The position numbers and the translations under genes are program-made. From Cryptomeria japonica (Eukaryota; Streptophyta; Pinopsida; Cupressales; Cupressaceae), in assembly GCF_030272615.1 (NCBI RefSeq), contig NC_081405.1, forward strand, positions 160,288,317-160,352,316: DNA of 64,000 nt. The letters run 5' to 3'. Positions 21,567 through 30,115 of the stretch are shown piece by piece. The number at the start of each line of letters is the position of its first letter. Position 1 is the stretch's first letter. The notes below the pieces were generated by a model. The model did not search any database, was not told the DNA's origin, and saw nothing but the letters and a program-made list of their open reading frames with translations.

Positions 21567-22732
21567 CTGTCAACAAACAAAACATATCCAATATCAGTTT
21601 CCACATCAACACAAAGATATCAAAATCAAACTTACATCAAAAACATGAAAATTTTTGCTCATCTACAATCAAAGTTCAAAATCCTATCATTTCATATCAA
21701 CTTGTAAAACAACTCAAGTTCTCAACAACCATATCAAAACTTGTAAAACAACTCAAGTACCACAATCACATAAACTTGTAAAACAACTCAAGTTTCCCAC
21801 CCATATCAGCTTGTAAAACAACTCAAGTTTCCAACCCATATCGGCTTGTAAAACAACTCAGGCTTTCACACACATTGAACTCGAAACAGATAATGCAAAT
21901 AATCATGTTCTGATCAACACAAACAGCTTGATATCTATACATAACTTGGAAAATTGCACATCAAAACAAGCTATACAAATACTCATCTTGGATAAATGCA
22001 TCAAAAACACAACAGGCACGCAAAAACACAACTTTTCAAAATCGGCCAAAACTACAAATTTTTCATGGATGCGCTAAAACAGACCTCCAAAACGCCAAAA
22101 CAATCCCAAGCGCTAGACTGCTTGTCCTACGCGCTAACCTATCTGCCCTATGTGCTAGATTATGTCTACGCGCTACTCTTTTCTTCCATTGAGCTAATCT
22201 ATCTATCCTATGCGATAGAACATGTCTACGTGCTAATCTACCCTTCCTAAGCGCTAACCTATATGCCCTATGCGCTAGAACCTATCTACGCGCTATTATT
22301 TTCTTACGATGCGCTATCTAATTTGTCCTATGCGCTAGAACAGATCGACGCGCTAAACCCCTTTGCCTAGGCGCTACCCTTTCAGCCCTATGCGCTAGGT
22401 TATACCTACGCGCTAAACCCCTTGCTCCATGCGAACTTCTACGACTCCTATGCGCTACGTTAGTCCTACGCGCTACCCTGTTAATCCTATGCGCTATTAA
22501 ACACAACACCTGCGCTATTCCACGTTCACGCACTAACCTAAATGACCTATGCGCTAGCAAAATAATTTCGGACGCAACTCCTTAATTGACTTCAATGCGC
22601 TACTTCGCACTGTGTATGCGCTAATATGCACCTTAGACGCGCTAAAACGATTTGTCCGAACTTTAAAATTCAAAAAAATAGCTAAAAATGACAAAACCAA
22701 AAATCCAAAAGGGGTCAAAGATGTTGACTTAC
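21567..22732 (-). other. Predicted GT-AG intron of the PMD gene (1166 bp)
   Basis: The donor on the minus strand is CCACCA|GTAAGT (GTAAGT at 22732-22727), a perfect plant consensus. The acceptor is GTTTTGTTTGTTGACAG|GAG (AG at 21568-21567) with a U-rich tract and a CTGAT branch-like site about 30 bases upstream. Joining at phase 0 puts exon 1 in frame with exon 2. The intron holds the TAGCGC array C and a 35-bp minisatellite. Predicted from sequence only. Confidence 0.7.
21701..21862. repeat. 35-bp minisatellite with CTTGTAAAACAACTCAAG core, five copies
   Basis: The 18-base core CTTGTAAAACAACTCAAG, itself flanked by inverted CTTG/CAAG, starts at 21701, 21740, 21775, 21810 and 21845, with 35-bp spacing after the first interval of 39. 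It sits within the PMD intron, 130-300 bp before the acceptor in transcription order. Confidence 0.88.
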
Positions 22733-22750
22733 TGGTGGTCCACGCGCTAC
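22071..22750 (-). repeat. TAGCGC array C in PMD intron, 21-21-18 bp higher-order repeat
   Basis: Plus-strand GCGCTA (minus TAGCGC) or one-base variants occur at 22071, 22110, 22131, 22152, 22170, 22191, 22212, 22230, 22251, 22272, 22290, 22311, 22332, 22350, 22371, 22392, 22410, 22431, 22452, 22470, 22491, 22512, 22530 and 22551. Intervals from 22110 are 21, 21, 18 repeated seven times without one indel, giving a 60-bp unit. Further copies at 22597, 22618 and 22639 keep 21 bp, and one more at 22744 lies in exon 1. One minus frame (22560-22318) reads a 20-residue Arg-rich repeat with LAHR/LARR boxes. Confidence 0.93.
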
Positions 22751-22807
22751 TGGCCTCCGGTACCTCCGAACGTGCTCGAAACGGTGCCTGTGATAGGGAA
22801 TAGGCAT
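22733..22807 (-). CDS. PMD gene, predicted exon 1 (25 codons)
   Basis: The ATG at 22807 (minus) starts MPIPYHRHRFEHVRRYRRP and continues to VARGPP, ending in phase 0 at the GTAAGT donor. The peptide is strongly basic (8 Arg, 3 His in 25), like a nuclear-targeting leader. The VAR codons include one TAGCGCGT core (22744-22750), so a repeat unit is part of the coding exon. The next in-frame stop without splicing comes soon after the donor, so splicing is needed to reach the PMD. A TATA box lies about 75 bp upstream. Confidence 0.6.
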
Positions 22808-22881
22808 TTTCTCTCCAGAGCAAATTCTCTTTTCTTCAAAGTCAACAAAGCACAAATGACTTTAAATCAAGCCCTTTTCCC

Positions 22882-22889
22882 CTTTTATA
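22882..22889 (-). promoter_or_regulatory. TATA box for the antisense PMD gene
   Basis: The minus strand reads CTATAAAAGGGG. TATAAAAG lies about 75-82 bp before the predicted ATG, so transcription would start near 22855 with a 5' UTR of some 45 bases. This would make PMD an independent transcription unit opposite to the LTR promoter. Inferred from sequence alone. Confidence 0.55.
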
Positions 22890-23217
22890 GGAGAAAAATG
22901 AAATTAGGGTTAGCCAACTGGACCTATAATATGGTCGCGGTCTCCCCTATACCAAAACATTTGTAATTTATCAGGAGATGAATCAATTTACACACTTTCT
23001 ACAAGCCCGGAATCCTACACATCATACGAACTTCATCAATTTAAAATCAAAATTTTTTTTTTCCAAAAAAATTGATTCATCTCCCGAGGGGGCATCACAT
23101 CAAATCTGGGACACGACTGGCAAATCAAAAGAACGACACAACAAAAATTGCATTTGATCATAAAAACACAAAAACAATCATTTTTCTTTGAAATAACATG
23201 TGCACACACGTCACTTC
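22890..23217. other. Region between PMD promoter and 3' LTR
   Basis: No gene seen. Presumably PMD upstream sequence combined with element 3' untranslated sequence. Confidence 0.4.
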
Positions 23218-23231
23218 AAAGAGGGGCAAAA
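23215..23231 (+). other. Polypurine tract of the giant element
   Basis: TTCAAAGAGGGGCAAAA directly precedes the 3' LTR. This is the purine run that primes plus-strand DNA synthesis, and it supports the plus orientation of gag-pol. Confidence 0.8.
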
Positions 23232-24700
23232 TGTAGACGTATAAAAATGACCATATTCCTAAATGAATATTTTATGTTCATTTCCCTATTTAATTAAATC
23301 CAATTTAATTAAATTATCCACATTCTTCTATTTTATTAAGTAAATTGCTCGATTTATTTAAATAAAATTCACTATACCATTTAATGAATAAATCATTTTA
23401 TTCAATTAAATCCCCCTAGCCACTTTTAATTAAATTCAAATTTAATTAAATAGTTATCCTAAATTGAATAAATCAAATTTATTTAATTGTAACCAAATTG
23501 AATAAAAATCAAATAATTCAATTAAATCCTATTATCCCCCCCATCCACTTGCAAAATCCCAAACCCCTTCCTAATCTCTTCTAGAATCTTCTAATCGATT
23601 CTAATTAACATAACCCCCCTCTAAACTTTGTCACATCCATAAGCAAAGGGAGGTCACTTCTCAAAATGGCCCAAAGTCTTGGATAACCATTGAAGGTTTT
23701 CAACCTTCAACCACTAAAACCCTTAAAGTCTTTGAAAACCATTAAAGGCTTCCAATCTTCAACCACTTAATCCCCAAAGTCTCCAATAACCATTAATGGT
23801 TAATTCAAACCTTCCCACATGGTTAAAACATTTGTTTTGACTCAACCTCTACCCAACCCAAGGGTCTCATCAGGCCATTAATGCTTTGACCATGATTATC
23901 TCTTAATCATTTGCACAAAAGTTTATCCTTGGATTAACTCTTAATCCAGTGGGAAAGCCTAACTTAGACTTGACCCTTAGCGTTTAGATAACCACGAGGT
24001 CTTCTCAGGCCTTTAATGCCTCCAACCTCTTCTCTCAACCCAATCCTATGTCAACACTTGTCACCATGTCATTGGTGCAAATTGTGCACATGGATCCCCA
24101 ACTTTCAAACTTGGCCCTTGATTAAACCTTTCAATCCTGACCATCCATTGCCCTGTTTGTGCTATAAATAGAGCCCTCATTCCTCCATTCTTAAGAATCA
24201 TCTTTCAAATTTGAAGCATTACACTTATGCTCAAATTCTTTCAAGCTTTCATTTCATATATACTCATCATTTAGCCTCTTTTAGATCATAAATTAGACTA
24301 ATATGCATGCTTAGATTACTTTCTTTATCATTTTAGTTCAATCATAGTCTAAATATAGTATGCTAGGATAGTATTCATACTAATCTTATCATCTTATCAT
24401 TTAGTTTATTGTATTTTAGCATCATACATAGCTTACAACACATCTCATATTAAAATCAATCAAAAGCATCTCTCGTTCTCATATTTGCCATCCCTAAACC
24501 ATTTTGCTCAGTGATCTGAGAGCAAAAACATTGGTTTGAGGGACATTGTGAGATAGAGAACCATGGGACCCTCCTTGGGAAGCTGAGTAATACGTTATTA
24601 CTCCATAGCTTGCATCAAGAAGTCCTGTGTGTGTGTGTGGACTAGTATTCAAACATATTTTCACATATTTAGTTTTATTCGCCCACTTTTCCCGCATACA
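23232..24700 (+). repeat. 3' LTR of the giant element
   Basis: 1469 bp, the same length as the 5' LTR. The differences I can see are six single bases, mostly C/T or G/A (for example GTCGAC versus GTCAAC, CATGAGG versus CACGAGG, CCTGCATACA versus CCCGCATACA). It ends at the second ACTAT. The antisense frame 24494-24697 is a shadow shared with the 5' LTR. Confidence 0.95.
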
Positions 24701-24705
24701 ACTAT
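24701..24705. repeat. Target-site duplication ACTAT, right copy
   Basis: Matches 4436-4440 exactly and shows that the giant element is a single insertion with both ends preserved. Confidence 0.93.
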
Positions 24706-25150
24706 TATTGGATATTATTAGAAGTTTTTATACACCATTTTAAGTTGGTTCCAACCAAATTCCAATGCCATTTCCTTCATGGACAATTTTTGCCTAAAAA
24801 TGCAAAAGTTGTCATGACCAATTTTTGACAACTTTTACCTATGAGTGCAAAAACACACTCCAAGGCTCCCAAGGCCTGAAAAATCACTCAAATGGAATCC
24901 CACAATGGATTTAAACCATTTCCAAACATTTTAGCAAGTTTCCAGGCATCCACCTAGTACAAACCAAAAATTGACATTTTGACAACTTTTCAAGATAATG
25001 ACGATTTTGGATCCTGAGCACAACAAAAGTGTGGATAACCAAACTATGGCTTAAAAAAGCATCATAAGATTTATTCCACCTTATTACAACATAAAATAAC
25101 TTTAAATCACACAAAAACTCTAAAATGCAAGAAAATACAACTTTGAGCTA
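24701..25150 (-). mobile_element. Probable continuation of the first gypsy LTR
   Basis: After the second ACTAT copy the sequence interrupted at 4440 resumes. No coding potential is convincing. The end at about 25150 is arbitrary: the neighbouring Copia LTR begins somewhere near 25140-25170 and no TSD or partner LTR is visible to set the junction. Confidence 0.4.
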
Positions 25151-26046
25151 GGTGCTCTGCACCAGGAAGTTTTATTGACTTATAACAAGATTCAGACTAC
25201 AATCCGAAAGAAATGAACTGCAATAATAGCTTCTCCAAATGCCTGATGACAGTTTTGGTTAAGTACAACTGTTTTCTCTGCAACACAAATCTCTCCTCAA
25301 TACACAACACCGAAAGAATTATCCTTGTTCGCACATACACCACTCTCTAATAATGCAGACACAACCTCTACTCCTTAATTACATGAGAATACCACCTTTT
25401 ATACAATTCATCAACCTTGACAACAAGGTCGGCTAAACCCTCAACTCATAATTACAAAATTACATCTCATGATACAAAGATTGACCACTTGACTAATACA
25501 ATGTTATACATGACATATCATGGACCTAATTCAAAATTCCAAACGCTCATCTCCATCAGTAATCACACCAAGAACAACTACAACACGCTACACCATTGAA
25601 AACACTGCATAACACGAAGAAAATCACCGGATCAACACAATCACCAAGAAATCACACAACAATCAATGCTGATCATAAAAAAAAGGACACAATTAGGAAA
25701 TGCCAGCAAGCATGTTAGAATCATTAGAGACAACTGCACCAACACCACTTATGAAATCTTTATCTGTCAATGTTTGACACTCAAGAACACTCAAACAACA
25801 ACAACTGTCACAAAGAAATATAAAACACTGATCAACAAAACAAACTGCAAAACCAGATCATATGATATGATCAATTAAGCTTCCCGGATCACTGAAACCA
25901 ATACAAAATGATATAATGACATAGAAATACTTCATACACCAGACCATAATCCCAATAAACCAATCTGCAATCACTGGAGCAAATAATCACAGGAATATGT
26001 TGACATCAATGACAATAACATATCCTAGTAGCAACAATGTCCAACA
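25150..26046 (-). mobile_element. 3' LTR of Copia element A (left edge approximate)
   Basis: The minus-strand LTR begins TGTTGGACATTG at 26046, immediately after a polypurine tract. Early in U3 it carries GTCATTGATGTCAACA, also found in the partial LTR at 63669. A minus AATAAA lies near 25175. The far end cannot be fixed because the other LTR is missing. Confidence 0.65.
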
Positions 26047-26357
26047 ATCTCCCCCTTTGGAATTGATGGCAACATATGAATGTGAAAAAAAATCAATGCA
26101 AATAAATAAAATAACTCCAACAAACTCCCCCTAAGATCAAGCAGATAAAGCAATTTTTCACATTCTTCTCTCCCCCTTTGACAACAATGCCAAAGATCTC
26201 AAAATAGAAAACCAAACTCTCCCCCTTAGATAAAAAAGACATGTTTCTCTCCCCCATAAACATATTGACTACTCCAACATAGCAGCAACACAAACTCATC
26301 AATCCGGATAAAGAAATAAGACTGTAAAGTCCACCAGATTGATGCAACTCAATGCAT
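26047..26357 (-). other. Copia A 3' untranslated region with repeated polypurine tracts
   Basis: Five separate AGGGGGAG-like purine runs on the minus strand: at 26050-26060 next to the LTR, and near 26125-26132, 26168-26180, 26217-26229 and 26247-26257. Repeated polypurine tracts before the LTR are known in the SIRE/Maximus lineage of Copia elements, which supports that assignment. Confidence 0.7.
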
Positions 26358-27510
26358 CTAGTTCTCATCAAGAGGGGTAGATACCCCTAACTTGTCTCTC
26401 AGATAGACAAATGTATCTCTAGGCAAAGGCTTAGTGAAAATATCAACAATCTGTTCCTTTGTAGATACATACTCCAACTTTACTTTCTTTTCATTGACTT
26501 GTTCTCTCAAGTAATGATATTTGATTGTCACATGTTTAGTCTTTGAATGTTGCACCAGATTCTTTGACATGTTAATAGTATTGGAATTATCATAGTATAT
26601 AAAAATAGGCTCATCATAGATAACTCTGATATCCTTCAACATTTGCTTCATCCAAACTACCCAAGTGCACTTTCTAGCAACAACAATGTACTCAGCTTCA
26701 GTAGTAGATAGGGAAACTGAATCTTGTTTCTTACTAGCCCATGAAACCAATTTCTTACCCAAAAAGAATGCTTCACCGATAGTGATTTTTCGGTCATCAA
26801 CATCACCAACCCAATCAATATCAATGTAAGCACTTAACATGAAATCATCATTTCGTGGATACCACAATCATAATCCACAGTCCCCTTCAAATATCTAAAT
26901 ATTCTCTTCACAACAGTGACATGACTCTCTTTTAGATCAACTTGATATCTAGCAGCCATGCACACAACATGCATAATGTCCGACCTAGTCTAAGTGAGAT
27001 ATAGTAGTCCACCAACCATAGATCTGTACAAACTCTGATTAGTTTTAGGAGATTCATCATTTTTAGACAGTTTGCACCTAGTCACCATAGGAGTTCCAAC
27101 CGATTTGGAGTCATCTAACCCAAACTTCTTCAGTAGTTCCTTCACATATTTAGTTTGAGTTAAAAAAATGTCTTTTCTGGTCTGTGAAATCTGCAAACCT
27201 AAGAAAAATTTCATCTCACCTATCATAGACATCTCAAATTCTTTCTGCATATCACCGACAAACTTCATGCTCAAGTCATCATCTCCTCCAAAGATAATAT
27301 CATCAACAAAGACTTCAACAATCAAGATGTTATCATTCTCAATCTTAAAATACAGATTACTATCAGCAGTGCCTTTATTAAATCCCAATTTCAGCAAATA
27401 CTTATCCAATCTAGCATACCAGGCTCTAGGGGCTTGTTTCAATCCATAAAGAGCTTTCTTCAGTTTACATACCATGTCTCCATCCCCAGATAATGAAAAT
27501 CCACTAGGTT
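26358..27510 (-). pseudogene. Copia A pol fragment: RT C-terminal half and RNase H
   Basis: The minus strand from about 27510 reads SGFSLSGDGDMVCKLKKAL then YGLKQAPRAWY, the FVDDIIFGGDD catalytic box near 27290, and SVGTPM. After a TAG and a one-base frameshift near 26870-26990, RNase H follows (SAYIDIDWVGD, SVSLSTTEAEYI, YYDNSNTINMSKN, and a KPLPRDTF end). Everything upstream of RT (gag, protease, integrase, 5' half of RT) is absent, so the element is truncated at about 27510 against unrelated AT-rich DNA. Confidence 0.88.
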
Positions 27511-29111
27511 ATGTTATATTTTTGTGTTAAGATTTAGAATGTATAAATTATTTTTGATCTTTTTAAATTGAAAAGTAATGTTTAGATAGGCATGTAATTT
27601 TAATTTTTTGAATTTAGAAACATTATATTTTTGTATTTAAGATTTAGAAATATAAGAACCCTTTTTGATCTTTCTAAATAAGAAATTTAAAGTAATATTT
27701 TTAAATAATAATTAAAAGTAACATTTATCTCTTACATATAATTTTATTCTAGATAAAATTCAATGTAAGAACAATAACAATAAATTAGTTGGATTTGGAA
27801 TAAATAAATATAAATTAAAGGTTTGAAATGTTTATAACCTCGTTATCACCATTTTGAGTACATGATTCTATAAGATCACACTAAAAGAAAAAGAGACTAA
27901 TCGAATAGATAGAGCTTTACAATATGCTTCCGCTATCTAAGGAGTGGTGAGGTTAATATTTAGGATTAGGTGTCAATTATGGTTAAATTAGGGTTCAAGT
28001 TGTATGTAGGGTTTAATTCTAAGATTATAGTTAAGTTGAGGGTTAGGATGCAATTATGATAATATTAGGTTTAAGGTTAAGGTTATGCTACAATCAGGGT
28101 TAATATTGTATTATTTTATCATTTTTTTTATAAAATACTAAAACAATATTCATTACTATATACTTTCATTATGATTTTTTACATTATTTTACTATTTTTT
28201 ATGAAATAAATATTTAACCTTTATGAAATAATTTAACATAAAAAATATTTTAACGAAACTAATTTTTAATAGATATAAATTTTAAACTTTATTAATATAT
28301 AATATATAATAGAAAAATTCAAACTTAACTAAGAGATAAATAAGACATAAATAGAAAAATCACATCTATGTAATAACTTAGAAATTACATTTAATAATAA
28401 ATATTTGTAATATCTTGAAATTTATATTATTTTTAGATATTTGTGTAATTCAAAGATAAATAAGATATAAATAGAAAAATCACATCTTTGTGATAAATTA
28501 GAAATTAATTTTAATACAAAATATTTTTATATATAAAAACCATATAATATTTTTGAAATATATTTGTATGTACATAATTTTGATTTTTTCAATATAGAAA
28601 CATTATTTTTTTATGATTAAATTTAGAAATATAAAAACTTTTTTAAATTTAGAAACATTTAAATTCTTTTTGATCTTTTTAAATTGAAAAATAAAAATTG
28701 GATATTATTTTTGTACCATATATATAGCCATGTAATTTTGTTTTTTTGAATTTATAAACATTACATTTTTATGTTAAGATTTACAATGTATAAATTCTTT
28801 TTGATCTTTTTAAATTGAAAAGTATTGTTTGGATAGGCATATAATTTTATTTTTTTGAATTTAGAAACATTATAGCTTTGTATTTAAGATTTAGAAATAT
28901 AAGAATCCTTTTTGATCTTTAAGGAATATTTTTAAATAATAATTGAAAGTAACATTTATCTGTTACATAGAATTTTATTCCAGATAAAACAAACATCTAT
29001 CCCTTACATTAGTAAATCTTAAAAAATATAATATATATCTATAATGATTCTTTGGGAGTGTGATCCTTTCCTGTGTAAAAAAAGGAGCTTTGAATAGGGC
29101 ATGGAGATGCA
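27511..29111. other. AT-rich region with diverged internal repeats
   Basis: No gene. A segment of about 230 bp at 27517-27760 recurs at about 28768-28990, with a partial third copy at 28560-28700 (shared strings such as TTTTTGATCTTTTTAAATTG). A second, unrelated pair lies at about 28327-28400 and 28449-28520. 27950-28110 is rich in GGTTA/TAGGGTT-like words, faintly telomere-like but irregular. Confidence 0.6.
27769..27928. repeat. 160-bp repeat, left copy
   Basis: From AGAACAATAACAATAAATTA to GCTTTACAATATGC, strongly similar to 36053-36223. The two copies flank the LINE insertion and its AT-rich surroundings in the same orientation. Confidence 0.75.
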
Positions 29112-29128
29112 TAAAATCATTCTAGTTT
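29112..29128. repeat. LINE 1 target-site duplication, left copy
   Basis: TAAAATCATTCTAGTTT, matching 35639-35655 except for one C/T. Confidence 0.8.
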
Positions 29129-29285
29129 TTATTTTTTATTTTTTATCAAGTGCTATCTTTGATGGGGATGGCTCCCTATATTATATATGAAAATATATTA
29201 CAATCATAGTCCTACTGACATAAAACTCCCTACATACAAAAAGCTAAAGCATAAACTATTACAACAAGACACTGCACAAGCCAAA

Positions 29286-29861
29286 CTATAAAAGCCTCAA
29301 GATGGTAGCAACCCGAGACCTGATCATCGCCACCCGATCAATACTGCCCTCGAATAGCCAACCCTCCTCTGACCGCATCATCCACCTGAAGGGGTCCATG
29401 TCATCATTCTTGACACCCACACGAAACACTTCCCAGGCGTTATTCATTAACTCCTCCTTCTTGGCTTTGAGGGCCACTGCTGCAACCTATTCCTCATCCT
29501 CTGAATCCAAGCATTCAACATCCAATAGAAAAAATGCCATGTTAAAAAAGGGATCCAGAATGTTGGCCCATTCCTCTTCCACCTCCATGACCACACCTCC
29601 CACGACATCTGCATCTACCTCCCTGACAAATCCAATGATTTTTTTGATACATGCCTCCTTGGATGGTAATACATCAACAAGTAGGCACATAATGATTTCG
29701 TAGATTTGCCCATTGCACCAGTGCCTATCCTTGCTAAGTGCACCCTCTACTATTTCATAGATTGCTTCAAGACCATCTGTGTCAATGTCGAACAATCGAT
29801 CACACTGTTCCTCCAGTGTCTCCTCTTTGCAGAGACAACTAAGCCCGAACCGATGCACCAT
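29286..29861 (-). pseudogene. Extra ORF downstream of LINE 1 ORF2, unknown
   Basis: The ATG at 29861 opens 125 codons to a stop at 29487-29489, then the same frame continues to 29286 (about 190 codons in all with one stop). The product is acidic, with many Glu/Asp/Val (for example EVDADVVGGVVMEVEEEW and a DVECLDSEDEE end), and Cys-containing (FGLSCLCKEE). I recognise no family. It lies inside the LINE, before the A-rich tail, so it travels with the element. It is either a third LINE ORF or host sequence carried by 3' transduction. Confidence 0.5.
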
Positions 29862-30115
29862 CTTCCTTCACAATGAGCCAAAAAAACATTGGCTCCCCTT
29901 GCATTATATAGACCCACCATGTCCATTAGATTCAATTGAACTCGGGTTTCAATGTGTCATTATAGTCTTTCACCGTCTCTGCAACCACCAGAATCCTGAT
30001 AACCAGAGAAAAATCCTTCAATTTGAATCCGTATATACACCTGCCCTACCCTCAAACAACGAAGCTGATAAGAGAGTACTTCTCTTATCCCAATGGTTCC
30101 TATTTGCGGTTGGGA

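Larger units (their letters stand above)
4441..24700 (+). mobile_element. Giant Tat-type Ty3/gypsy LTR retrotransposon with antisense PMD gene
   Basis: Two LTRs of 1469 bp (4441-5909 and 23232-24700) start TGTAGACG and end GCATACA, flanked by an exact 5-bp duplication ACTAT. The element spans 20,260 bp, or about 18.6 kb after removing a nested solo LTR and its duplication. Order: LTR, tRNA-Lys-type primer site, long leader with two TAGCGC arrays, small ORF, gag-pro-RT-RNaseH-second RNaseH-integrase in one frame, 1.4-kb spacer, convergent PMD gene, polypurine tract, LTR. The length, the second RNase H and the extra 3' gene are traits of the Tat/Ogre group. I count about six differences between the LTRs (0.4%), so insertion is recent. 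Confidence 0.95.

Noticed and set aside
22318-22560. Arg-rich 80-codon ORF on the minus strand with LAHR repeats
   Set aside because: It is a product of the 60-bp array C; the same frame outside this stretch has stops and the region lies in the predicted PMD intron. Kept as a finding about frame, not as a gene.
22071-22645. CRISPR-like array (short repeats at regular spacing)
   Set aside because: The repeat core is only 6-8 bp, the spacing alternates 21/18 bp, and the region lies in a plant retrotransposon with no cas genes.
27950-28110. Interstitial telomere-like repeat (TAGGGTT words)
   Set aside because: The words are irregular and interrupted; there is no run of TTTAGGG.
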